Source of the DNA: Polynucleobacter necessarius
GTDB taxonomy: Bacteria > Pseudomonadota > Gammaproteobacteria > Burkholderiales > Burkholderiaceae
Reading direction: 5' to 3'
Length of the DNA stretch: 64,000 bases
Assembly: GCF_900095205.1 (NCBI RefSeq)
Contig: NZ_LT606951.1
Span: forward strand, 1,598,262-1,662,261
Shown here: in pieces, positions 46,580-55,313 of the stretch
Position numbering within the stretch: position 1 is the stretch's first letter
Layout of the letters: each line of letters opens with the position of its first letter
Notes under the pieces: generated by a model
What the model saw: only the letters and a program-made list of their open reading frames with translations
What the model was told of the DNA's origin: nothing
The model's database searches: none
Program-made: the position numbers and the translations under genes

Positions 46580-47580
46580 ATGTTCACATCCCTCAATTTG
46601 GGATTGCCTAGCCGCAAGCTCAGCAAAATTATTCTGGCCGTGTAGGTCTATCTTTTGACATGGCATGTAGTTTTGCGCAAAACTATCCCAATCGCACAGT
46701 TAAAATGATTGTTCCCTTAACTACTGGGTCCGGTGCTGATATTGCGGGACGCGTGGCGACTAAAAGCCCTTCAGAAACCTGGAAACAATCGGTCATTATT
46801 GAAAACCGTCCTGGTGCTGGCGGCTTGATTGGCACTGGTGTCGTAGTGAACGCCGATCCTGATGGATACACCTTATTAGTTCAGTCAGCTTCATATGCAA
46901 CAAATCCTGCAATTTATAAGAAGCTGCCTTATTTGACCCCCTCAAAAGCTTAGTTGATGTTGCCATATTGGGGCAAACACCTTACGTGATAGTCACTTCA
47001 GCCGATGGTCCTTATCAAACGATTCGGGATTTGGTGATTGCCGCCAAAGCCAAGCCAGATGAAATTACTTTTGCATCTGCTGGTGTTGGCAGCTCAACTC
47101 ACCTTGCGACTGAGTACTTTAATCAAACGATGGGCATCAAGCTCATTCATGTTCCCTATAAAGGATCACCCGAAGCTATTCAGGACGCTATGTCTTGGTC
47201 GCACCGCTTTTTATATGGCGCCCTTAGATACTGCTATTGGACAACTAAAAGGCGGTAAATTGCGCGCCCTTGGAGTAACCAGCAAAATGCGTAACCCTGC
47301 TGTTCCAGAGATTCCGAGCGTTGCAGAACAGGGCTATGCCAATTTTGAAATTGGTTTGTGGTTTGGGGTGTGGGCTCCAGCCGCCACTCCAAGCGCTATA
47401 GTTAAAAAGATTAATCAAGATATTAATCAAGCAATGCAAGATCCTGAAGTCAAAACCGCCTATGAAGGCAAGGGGATCAAAACAACGCCCATGAGCCCTG
47501 CAGAATTCTCAAAATTTGTTCGTGAAGAAATGGGCAAATATCAGAAGATTGCCAAGGAAGCAGCGATTGAGCCGCAATAA
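46580..47580 (+). CDS. Bug-family (TctC-type) periplasmic solute-binding protein, frameshifts
   Basis: About 325 residues. ATG 46580 with AAGGAGA upstream. Signal peptide reconstructed across two small frame changes at 46637-46662 (SKIILAV then GLSF, ACSFAQNYPN). Core: YPNRTVKMIVPLTTGSGADI, AGRVATKS, VIIENRPGAGGLIGTGVVVN, DPDGYTLLVQSASYATNPAI; then VDVAILGQTPYVIVTS, FASAGVGSSTHLATEYFNQT, KLIHVPYKGSPEAIQDAM; then APLDTAIGQLKGGKLRALGV and GVWAPAATPSAIVKKINQDI. Frame changes also near 46940 and 47200. Bug proteins are very abundant in Burkholderiales and bind carboxylates. No TctAB permease is adjacent; the next gene is a dicarboxylate-lactonase-like amidohydrolase, hinting at an aromatic-acid breakdown product. 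Confidence 0.88.
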
Positions 47581-47590
47581 CTTTGCACCG

Positions 47591-48477
47591 TTGTGCCAAG
47601 CGCCGAACGCTGAAGTACGCCCACCACTACTGACCCTTCCTGCAGGGTCAGTTGACCGTCATGCGCACGTATGCGGACCCACTAGTCAATTTCCCTACGC
47701 TCAAGAGCGCATCTATACACCACCCGATGCCACTCTCGAAAGCTATCAATCGCTCTTACAGATGCTCGGAATTGATCGCGCGGTCCTAGTTCAACCCAGC
47801 GTATACGGCACTGATAACCGAGCACTCTTATCCGCACTGCATTTAAGTCCGCAGCAATTTCGGGGTGTAGCGGTAATCTCTAACGATCCCAAGGCAACTA
47901 GCGATCAAGAGCTCGCCGACTTTTGCATGCGGCAGGTGTTCGAGGGCTACGTTGCAATATTGTAGATATCGCCAATAAATCCGCCGGACTCCCGCTTGAG
48001 CAACTACGCAATTTAGCAAAGCGTATTCAACCATTCGGTTGGCATCTCGAGCTACTCATGCATGTAAATGAATACCTCAATCTTGCTAAGACTTTTGAAG
48101 ATTTTCCTGTAGAACTGGTATTTGGTCACTTTGGCTATAGCCATGCCAAACATGGGATTGCCGATAAAGGATTTCAGGGACTACTAGAGCTCATGAAAAT
48201 CGAGCGTGCTTGGGTCAAAATGACGGGTCCTTATCGTATTTGTGATGGCAATCTTCCGTACCAAGATATGCACCCATTCAACGATGCCGTTCTTAAGGTA
48301 AACCCCAATCGTTTAATCTGGGGCAGCGATTGGCCTCATGTCATGGTGAAGAAGCAAATGCCACACGATGCGGATCTGTGCGACCTTCTAGGGGCATGGG
48401 TACAGGATGCCAATTTGCGAAAATCCATACTGGTTGATAACCCCTGTATTCTGTATGACTTTCCGGCTTATCAGTAG
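47591..48477 (+). CDS. Amidohydrolase, 2-pyrone-4,6-dicarboxylate lactonase (LigI)-like, frameshifted
   Basis: About 295 residues, metal-dependent TIM barrel. Seen: PAGSVDRHAHVCGPTSQFPY (HxH), YTPPDATLESYQSLLQMLGI, DRAVLVQPSVYGTDNRALLS, FRGVAVISNDPKATSDQELA, then after a shift near 47930 AAGVRGLRCNIVDIANKSAG, ELLMHVNEYLNLAKTFEDFP, LVFGHFGYSHAKHGIADKGF, WVKMTGPYRICDGNLPYQDM and NPNRLIWGSDWPHVMVKKQM. LigI-type members open the lactone ring of 2-pyrone-4,6-dicarboxylate. Start TTG 47591 is tentative; it lies 11 bp after the Bug stop, so one operon. Substrate is open. Confidence 0.82.
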
Positions 48478-48561
48478 CCAATGAATCAATACATCACGGG
48501 CTACGGATCGCAATTCAATTAATTTAGCAATCAAGATTAAGAAAACAGAGTAGAAAAAGAT

Positions 48562-48787
48562 ATGGATACCACTCTCACAGTGATTTTAGGCATTGTTGCC
48601 ATGTTGCTACCCCTTATTGTGGGTCGCCTTTTTTGGAAATGCTTTGATCATTATTTTGGAAGAAACGATGAAGCGTATATGGATACGCTTGGAATACTTT
48701 CTGAAAAAAATTGGCTCCACCGTTTTAATTGCTTTCATTATTCTTTGGATTGGTATGAGCCTAGTTTTTAACGGCAACGGCTCGTAA
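48562..48787 (+). CDS. Small two-TM membrane protein (frameshifted)
   Basis: Two overlapping frames join into about 74 residues: MDTTLTVILGIVAMLLPLIV, GRLFWKCFDHYFGRNDEAYM, then FLKKIGSTVLIAFIILWIGM, SLVFNGNGS. Two helices with a charged loop of about 25 residues. The change of frame is in the AAAAAAATT run near 48697-48705. It is 4 bp before the next membrane-protein gene, so both are likely co-translated. No family recognised. Confidence 0.5.
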
Positions 48788-48791
48788 ACAC

Positions 48792-49163
48792 ATGAACGAT
48801 CAATTAAAAACAATGCTTCTCAAAGCAAAGTTGAACTTTGCGATTTTGGGAGCCATTCTGATCATTGCCGTTCTGGGTAAATTTATTAATCCAGAATTGA
48901 CCAATAGCATTTTTATAACAGCTGATCAGTTAGTGTCGGATCTTTACATAGTATTTATTGCGATCACCTTGGGCGCTTTTATTCCGAATTTCAAACTCGT
49001 TGCTTTCGGATCGATTGTCGCCTTTATTGGCACGGCCATATTGATTCGGTTGGGCGTATTTACTTATCTCACCACTGAATATGTATTTGCAGTGCTGATC
49101 GTGATTCTAGGCTTTGCCTCTATTGCTAATCTTTACAGGCACTATCGAGAGTTTGGACTGTAA
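48792..49163 (+). CDS. Four-TM hypothetical membrane protein
   Basis: 123 residues, intact. Helices: LNFAILGAILIIAVLGKFIN, LVSDLYIVFIAITLGAFIPN, LVAFGSIVAFIGTAILIRLG and VFAVLIVILGFASIANLYRH. Few charged residues apart from both ends; no conserved catalytic motif visible. It follows a two-helix protein by 4 bp and is closed by an intrinsic terminator. Function unknown. Confidence 0.55.
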   Translation: MNDQLKTMLLKAKLNFAILGAILIIAVLGKFINPELTNSIFITADQLVSDLYIVFIAITLGAFIPNFKLVAFGSIVAFIGTAILIRLGVFTYLTTEYVFAVLIVILGFASIANLYRHYREFGL

Positions 49164-49173
49164 TCGTCAAATA

Positions 49174-49202
49174 AAAAAGCCCCAACAAAAGGGGCTTTTT
49201 TA
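49174..49202 (+). terminator. Intrinsic terminator
   Basis: AAAAGCCCC-AACAAAA-GGGGCTTTT followed by TT: 9-bp stem, 12 bp after the membrane-protein stop. Confidence 0.9.
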
Positions 49203-49241
49203 TCACATCATGCTGCCATTTTAAAAACTCGTATCCTTGGC

Positions 49242-49403
49242 TCAATTTCTTTTAGCTACACGCATATCAAATTCTGATTGCAAATTAAGCCAAAAGCGTG
49301 GCTCCATAGAAAAAACAATCCTAAACGCAATGCTGTATCAGCGGTAATAGGTCGGGCTCGTCAAAAAGCCCGCAATTAGGCTGAACGCCTGTAATTTTTT
49401 CAT
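49242..49403 (-). pseudogene. Remnant of a HigA-type antitoxin
   Basis: On the minus strand a start with good ribosome site (GGAGACACAAAATG) gives MKKLQAFSLIAGF, after which frames shift but the text RARPITADTALRLGLFF then MEPRFWLNLQSEFDMRVAKR is readable to TGA at 49242. TADTALRLxxxFxxxPxFWLNLQxxxDxR is the second half of HigA/VapI addiction antitoxins. The N-terminal HTH half is missing and there is no higB beside it, so this is a decayed fragment. The rest of the 430-bp gap between the terminator and cysI shows nothing else, apart from an AT-rich stretch at 49430-49590 that must hold the cysI promoter. Confidence 0.65.
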
Positions 49404-49595
49404 TTTGTGTCTCCGGTCTCTGTAGTTTTATTGTTTTATTTGTTGCAATACTGGGGGACTTTTACCCCTCTGAGGCTATTGAAGCAGATTTTTGGGCATA
49501 TTCAGGGATTTTCATGTCTATATATGTTTTTAGCTATATAGAATCAACTTTTAATTATTTGTGGAAATATCTACGAAATATGACAATAGCGGACT

Positions 49596-51309
49596 ATGTA
49601 TAAATGCGATGCTATTGACCAAACCCTTGTAGATCAACGGGTTGCCCAATTCCGGGACCAAGTTGCCAGACGCTTGAACGGCAGCTTAGCCGAAGAAGAA
49701 TTCCGCCCATTACGTTTACAAAATGGTCTGTACCACCTAACGCCATGCGTATATGTTGCGTGTTGCCATTCCTTATGGATTGTTTAATTCAAAACAATTG
49801 CGCACACTCGCACTCATTTCTGAAAAGTATGACCGTGGTTATGGTCATTTCACAACGCGTCAAAACATTCAGTACAACCGGGTAATACTCGAGGACACTC
49901 CCGATATTTTGGCTGAGCTTGCCAAAGTAGAAATGCATGCAATTCAAACTTCAGGCAACTGTATTCGCAATATTACGAGTGATGCCTTTGCAGGCGTTGC
50001 TGCGGATGAATATGTGGATACACATCCGATTTGCGAGCTGTTACGCCAATGGTCTACTTTGCATCCAGAATTCGCACACTTGCCACGCAAATTTAAATTT
50101 GTAGTCAATGGCGCTAAAGAAGATCGCACCGTATTACTCTGTCACGATGTAGGTATCGAGCTTAAGAAAAACCCCAATATTAATAATGGCGAGCTCACAG
50201 CGGATATCTATGCTGGTGGTGGCATGGGTCGCACACCAATACTAGGCGCACTCATTAAGCAAGATTTACCTTGGCAAGTATTGCCAAGCTATCTCACTGC
50301 ATTACTGCGTGTCTATAACCGCTTTGGCAGGAGAGACAATCTCTATAAGGTTCGTATCAAGATTTTGGTAAAGGCATTAGGCCCAGAAGAGTTTGCTCGC
50401 CAAGTAGAAGGTGAATGGGCTCACATTAAAAATGATCAGGACAATTTCATACCAGCAGAGTGGGAACGTGTAGCAAAACACTTTACAAAACCAGCTTATA
50501 AAAATTTACCGGCTCTCACATCTAAGCAGGTTATCAACCAGGCAAATGAGACTGAGAAAGCTGCTTTTACACGGTGGTTAGAACGCAATGTGAAACCTCA
50601 TCAAGTTTCCGGCTATGCCAGCGTCATTCTGTCACCCAAGCCTCATGGTACGGTAGCCCCTGGTGATGCCACGACTACACGGATGTATGCCATAGCTGAC
50701 TTAGCAGATCAATATAGTTTCGGTGAATTACGCGCCACACACGAACAAAGCTTAGTACTGGCTGATGTTGAGCAAGTAAAGCTTTATGAGCTTTGGCAAG
50801 AAGCCAAAAAGCAAAAAGTTGCATTACCCAATGTCGGACTACTCACCGACATCATTGCTTGCCCAGGTGGTGACTTCTGCTCACTCGCGAATGCAAAATC
50901 ATTGCCGATTGCTAAGGCTATTCAAGAGCGCTTTGATGACCTCGATTACTTATTTGATCTAGGCGACATTAGCTTGAATATCTCTGGCTGCATTAACTCT
51001 TGTGGTCACCACCACGTTGGCAATATTGGTGTTTTAGGAGTCGATAAAGACGGTGAAGAGTGGTATCAAATTACGCTCGGGGGCGAACAAGGCAATGATG
51101 CGTCGATTGGCAAAGTCATTGGGCCTTCTTTCTATGCAGATGAAATTCCTGATGTGATGACCAACATCATCAATACTTACGTTTCACAACGCAATCCAGA
51201 AGAGTCTTTTATTGAGGCATATCGTCGCTTAGGCGTTATTCCATTTAAAGAGGCGGCATACAAGAACGCCAAGAAAAAAGATAAAGAAGCCCAAAGAGAG
51301 ACGACGTGA
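49596..51309 (+). CDS. cysI: Assimilatory sulfite reductase hemoprotein CysI (one frameshift)
   Basis: About 571 residues. It reduces sulfite to sulfide with a coupled siroheme-[4Fe-4S] centre. N-terminus MYKCDAIDQTLVDQRVAQFR, FRPLRLQNGLYHLTPHAY (frame change near 49745), then MLRVAIPYGLFNSKQLRTLA, YGHFTTRQNIQYNRVILEDT, IQTSGNCIRNITSDAFAGVA; first cluster DIIACPGGDFCSLANAKSLP and second LNISGCINSCGHHHVGNIGV, the Cys-x5-Cys and Cys-x3-Cys ligands. This single-polypeptide type in Burkholderiales sits beside DUF934 and usually cysH/D/N; those latter genes are not here. Overlaps the next gene by 4 bp (GTGA). Confidence 0.95.
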
Positions 51310-51882
51310 GCTTAACCAACACCACTTCACATCAATCCATTTTGCATTTTCCAAAAGATGGCAAGCCATCACTTGCTGACAATGCATGGCAAGCATGGAG
51401 CGGTAGCCAAGATGAGGGTGGATTGCCAGATTTAGATCATGGCGCTCATAAAGTCTTGGTGCTATTTACTTGGTGGCTGGAACATCATCATGAAACTGAT
51501 GTGATTACCAAGGCTCAGAATGGTCAGATTGGCGTTTGGTTTGCGGCCGATGATGACATCCTAAAACATGCAGATGTGATTGAAGCTGGCAAAACAATAT
51601 GGCTATTGGTGGCAGCCCATTTCCCAATCTTTAGAGATGGTAGAAGCTTTAGTACAGTAAGCCCTCTTGCGCGACCGCTTTGACTGGCAAGGTGAAATCC
51701 GAGCAATCGGTGACGTCTTGATCGATCAACTATTGCAAGGCGCACGTGTTGGCTTTGATAGTTTTGCTCTACGTTCAGATCAACTTCTCGATGTGGCATT
51801 AAAGCAATTTGATCTATATACCGTCACCACCCAAAACAGCTGGCGCGGTAAACGAACCACCTTAAGTGCTGAAGCAGCCTAA
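51306..51882 (+). CDS. DUF934 protein linked to CysI (frameshifted)
   Basis: About 190 residues. Seen: DGAHKVLVLF-like segment reading GAHKVLVLFTWWLEHHHETD, IGVWFAADDDILKHADVIEA, LLVAAHFPIFRDGRSFSTV, then after a shift near 51655 LRDRFDWQGEIRAIGDVLID, QLLQGARVGFDSFALRSDQL and FDLYTVTTQNSWRGKR. FPxFRDGRxxS and ExRAxGDVLxDQL are the DUF934 hallmarks. These proteins almost always follow cysI in beta- and gammaproteobacteria and are thought to help sulfite reduction; mechanism not known to me. Start GTG 51306 overlaps the cysI stop. Confidence 0.9.
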
Positions 51883-52759
51883 TAAGTCAGCACAAATTAT
51901 CATCGTGATTCATAACAACACCGCCAACTCTACTACTAACCCTACACTTGGAAAAGTGTATTTGATAGGCGCTGGTCCTGGTGCGGTAGATCTCATTACT
52001 GTGCGTGGTGCCGAGCTTTTAGGACAAGCAGATATTGTGTTTTATGACGCCTTAGTTGACCCAGAAATGCTGACACTCTGTCCTCAGGCTATTCTGGTTG
52101 AAGTTGGCAAACGTTGCGGCAAACTTTCTTCCGCCCAGCAGTTCATTAATAAGCGTCTATTAGATGCCGCCCAAAAACATCAAGTGATTGTGCGCCTCAA
52201 AGGTGGTGACCCAATACTGTTTAGGCGTGCCGATGAAGAAATTAGCACGCTTCAGCAACATGGCATTGCAGTAGAAGTGGTGCCTGGCATTACTGCAGCC
52301 TTAGCAGGCGCAGCGAGTTTGCAACAATCTTTAACCTTGCGTGGCATTTCTCGTAGCGTGGCATTTATTACGCTAGCTTAAGGCACCGAGAATGTAAACC
52401 AAGGCACGCCATTGTCTCATCCTAGTGCAGATACCTTGGTCTACTACATGGGCCGCAAAGATGCTGCCCGCATCGCCCAGCAACTGATTAAACAAAGTCC
52501 CAATCAGAAGAAGAACACTCCTGTACACATCTTGGAAGCTGTAAGTACTCCACGTGAGCGCCTGTGGACGAGCACATTACAAGAGTTGGCAAATGGTCAA
52601 GCAGATCAATGGTTTGATAGCAACTCGCCCACATTAATCATGATCGGTGAAGCCTTAAGAAACAGAACGCAAGAACCAAATTTACAGAGCTCTAGCTCCG
52701 AAATCGACAATAGCTTGCAGGACAGCCAAGTCGTCGCCCACAGCGCTCGTCGCGCGTAA
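51866..52759 (+). CDS. cobA: Uroporphyrinogen-III C-methyltransferase CobA/SUMT (in-frame stop)
   Basis: About 297 codons. It methylates uroporphyrinogen III to precorrin-2, the precursor of siroheme. Seen: LGKVYLIGAGPGAVDLITVR, GAELLGQADIVFYDALVDPE, ILVEVGKRCGKLSSAQQFIN, KRLLDAAQKHQVIVRLKGGD, PILFRRADEEISTLQQHGIA, VEVVPGITAALAGAASLQQS, LTLRGISRSVAFIT; then TAA at 52379-52381, and the same frame goes on GTENVNQGTPLSHPSADTLV, YYMGRKDAARIAQQLI, LEAVSTPRERLWTSTLQELA, PTLIMIGEALRNR. TCA to TAA would explain it. Start may be GTG 51866 or GTG 51905. Its last 78 bp overlap cbiX on the other strand. Confidence 0.9.
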
Positions 52760-53045
52760 TTGCACGCCGGGAAACTTAGCTCGGCACTCTTCGAGCAGCA
52801 CCGGAAAATCATTTCTTAAGTGTCCTCCCTGACCAAAGAACACTGGTGCGATCGTCACATCGCTAGCGCCTTTAGTATTTAGAGTTGCTACTGCCTACTC
52901 CAGTGAAGGCTGCATCATCTCCAAAAAGGCTAACTCCACAGGAGTATCTGGATACTGCTCCTGCCAAAGCGCTCCTAGGCGATCAAAAGGCTCGCGCCAA
53001 CGCTGATCACGCGCTCCGTGACCAAATAAAAATAATGGCTTTCAT
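52682..53045 (-). CDS. cbiX: Sirohydrochlorin chelatase CbiX/SirB-type (frameshift and in-frame stop)
   Basis: About 120 codons on the minus strand, easy to miss because it is broken. ATG 53045 gives MKAIIF, then one base shift at the T-run (53028-53034) gives FGHGARDQRWREPFDRLGAL, WQEQYPDTPVELAFLEMMQP, SLE-TAG-AVATLNTKGASD, VTIAPVFFGQGGHLRNDFPV, LLEECRAKFPGVQLRATSAV, GDDLAVLQAIVDFGARAL. GHGARD, ELAFLEMMQPSL and PxFFxxGGHLxxDxP are the CbiX short-form signature with the metal-binding His pair. The TAG probably replaces CAG. It inserts iron (or cobalt) into sirohydrochlorin and so completes siroheme synthesis next to cobA and cysI. Its 3' end is antisense to the cobA end. Confidence 0.8.
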
Positions 53046-53167
53046 GGATAGCTATACACTCTCATTATGAAGATTTTGCACAGGCTAAAATTTGCCCCTA
53101 GTGCTGATTAACAATAGCTTAACCCGAATTCCTAGTACACACTGATCTTTCCCTTCTAAGCATACAT

Positions 53168-54187
53168 ATGACAACTCTACTTAGCCAAACATGGTTCATT
53201 ATTCTGATGGGCGCAACTCTTATTGGGGGGTCCTTTCCGCCGTTCACCATGCTGAAGTCATAGCCCACAAAACTGGTGAGCCATATGGCACTTTAGTACT
53301 TTCCATTAGCGTCACGATTATTAAAGTGTCATTAATTATCTCGATGATGCTTACAGGCCCTGAAGGTTCAGAATTTATTGCACGTGATGCCGTGTTTGCA
53401 ACCGTCATGATTGTGATTAATGGCGTGATTGGTTTATGTATTTTTTTGGGTGGTCTCACTCATCATGAAATGAGTTTTCGCAATGAAGGAACCAACTCTG
53501 CTTTAGCCGTACTTACTGCACTAGCGACATTTATTTTAGTAATGCCAACTGTCACCGTGAGTACGCTCGGACCTGACTTTACAAGAAGCCAATTAGCTTT
53601 TGCTGGCATTGCTTCATTTGCTCTCTACATTGCATTTTTATTTTTTCAAACTGTCACGCACAGAGACTATTACCTTCCAAAAACAAAAGAGAAGAAGACG
53701 GATAAGAATGTTCATGCTCTAAAGCCAAGCAATCTGAAAACGGGTGTCAGCGCAGTACTGTTGATTCTTTCCTTGATTACTGTTGTAGGTCTTGCAGAAT
53801 TACTAAGCCCCACCATTGAGAAAGCGGTAGATGCTGCTGGTGCACCCAAAACGATTGTTAGTATCGCTATTGCACTCTTGGTATTGATGCCTCGAGGGAT
53901 TTGCTGCTGCTAGAGCAGCAAAAGCCAATCGCCTGCAAAGTAGTTTGAACTTAGCCTTAGGTTCTACATTGGCCAGTATTGGATTAACTATTCCCACAGT
54001 GGCTGCGATTGCGATCTTTTTCAATCTGCACCTCAACTTGGGTATTAGCGACTTAAATATAGTCTTAATGTATTTAAATTTCTTTATTGGCGCATTAACC
54101 CTGGCCATTGGTAGAACCACCCTACTTCAAGGCGTTGTTCATTTAATTATCTTTTTTGAATACCTTTTCCTTTCTTTAGTGCCCTAA
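53168..54187 (+). CDS. chaA: Calcium/sodium:proton antiporter ChaA (frameshifts)
   Basis: About 340 residues, cation/Ca2+ exchanger family. ATG 53168: MTTLLSQTWFIILMGATLIG, then VLSAVHHAEVIAHKTGEPYG, TLVLSISVTIIKVSLIISMM, LTGPEGSEFIARDAVFATVM, IVINGVIGLCIFLGGLTHHE, MSFRNEGTNSALAVLTALAT, FILVMPTVTVSTLGPDFTRS, YLPKTKEKKTDKNV loop, AEGFAAARAAKANRLQSSLN (after a shift near 53900), LALGSTLASIGLTIPTVAAI and RTTLLQGVVHLIIFFEYLFL. The AHKTGEPYGTLVLSxSVTxIE repeat motif normally has Glu after VTII; here it reads Lys (TIIKVS), a point to check. First shift near 53226 (G-run). Confidence 0.88.
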
Positions 54188-54357
54188 AGTAACTAATTCA
54201 AAGATAACTTCATGGATGTGAATCGAATGACGGAGATCGTTAATCTATAACTATTTGATTAATATAAGTTTTTTAATAACATCTTGTAAATAAATAGCTA
54301 TATTTTTTAGTAAAAAATCTATTTATTTGAAAAGAATCACCTTCTTTTTGAGATAAG
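54188..54357. other. AT-rich gap after chaA
   Basis: 170 bp without a convincing ORF, RNA gene or terminator. Composition becomes clearly more A/T-rich from here to the O-antigen operon. Confidence 0.5.
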
Positions 54358-54788
54358 CTAGAGGACAGAAGTTTTTGGATTGGTCTCAATAACACTATTT
54401 TGAGCGCTCTCACCGTAATAAATTTCGCCTCCAGAAGAAAAATAAATGTATTTAATACCTCTTGATGGCCAACTCATTAATCAGCCGAAATGCTGGCTCA
54501 GCAACCCAGATTTCTCTCCCGAACAAAAGCATTATAAGAACTTGATGGAATAAGGCTAGATGCAAGATTAATGACGCATTCAATTTCAAATTCCTTAATA
54601 AGACTAAGGACTAATTCAACATTAGCGCAGTCTAACTGATGGACCCTTAATACCCCATCACCACCAATTAACTGAAAAACAATATTGTCATTGAGATCGG
54701 CAATATGAACGACGTGTTCCGCTCCACACAATGTCTTGGCGAGATTCAAGCCTAAAAAACCACCGCCACCTATTAAGAGGATATTCAT
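54358..54788 (-). pseudogene. Truncated NAD-dependent sugar epimerase (GalE-like) remnant
   Basis: ATG 54788: MNILLIGGGGFLGLNLAKTL (Rossmann GxxGxxG, in which one residue reads G for T/A), VVHIADLNDNIVFQLIGGDG, LSLIKEFEIECVINLASSLI, PSSSYNAFVRE; then with a frame change near 54512 and another near 54465 the text FRLINELAIKR, YIYFSSGGEIYYGESAQNSV, IETNPKTSVL, stop at 54358. About 143 codons: the first half of a GalE-type SDR, ending just where the YxxxK active site should follow. The rest is absent. A remnant left at the edge of a polysaccharide cluster. Confidence 0.7.
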
Positions 54789-55313
54789 AAAATTAGACTA
54801 TGCATACAATTATTTTTTACCTGACACTAGGATGATACCTTCATTGAATAAATTATGGGGTAGATGTTTAATACACATGAAAATCAGCTTACCGATAATT
54901 GTTAAGGTAATGCAATTAATGTACTTCAACACAAATGAACGCATTAATATAGACATGTTAAAAAAGAAAAAAGTCATAACAATTGTCTACAGGGAGGTTA
55001 TTAAATACTAAACCTACTATCTAGCAAATGAGTGCAGGCAGTCAATAAAGTAAGCCAATGCAAATAATTACGGCAAGAATGCAATCATAGAATACAGCAT
55101 CAATGGGTCCGATAATATAAAAGTGCTTAAGCCTATAAAAAATTTTGGCGCATTAAGTATTAAGTATTAATGTAATCTATTTTTTCTATCTGATCGACAT
55201 ACATCTATACGCTATTAAGTAGTTTTTTGAACATAGTGGGTACGGTGATTAATTATCAAAAATATACTGGGAATATATCGAAATCCGTTTACACGCTGAG
55301 GACACCCAAAGTC
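54789..55313. other. 525-bp AT-rich region, no gene
   Basis: Very A/T-rich, several direct TTAAGTATTAA-like repeats (55147-55160 ATTAAGTATTAAGTATTAA). A 91-residue plus-strand ORF (54736-55011) has no family resemblance, no ribosome site and runs over the epimerase remnant, so I do not call it. A weak hairpin AGGAC-n7-GTCCT (55299-55315) lies at the end of the O-antigen operon. Confidence 0.55.

Noticed and set aside
54736-55011. 91-codon plus-strand ORF rich in Lys/Ile
   Set aside because: No ribosome site, no family resemblance, starts inside the epimerase remnant on the other strand; expected by chance in AT-rich DNA.
55147-55165. ATTAAGTATTAAGTATTAA as an iteron or origin
   Set aside because: Too short and no replication gene nearby; ordinary low-complexity AT sequence.
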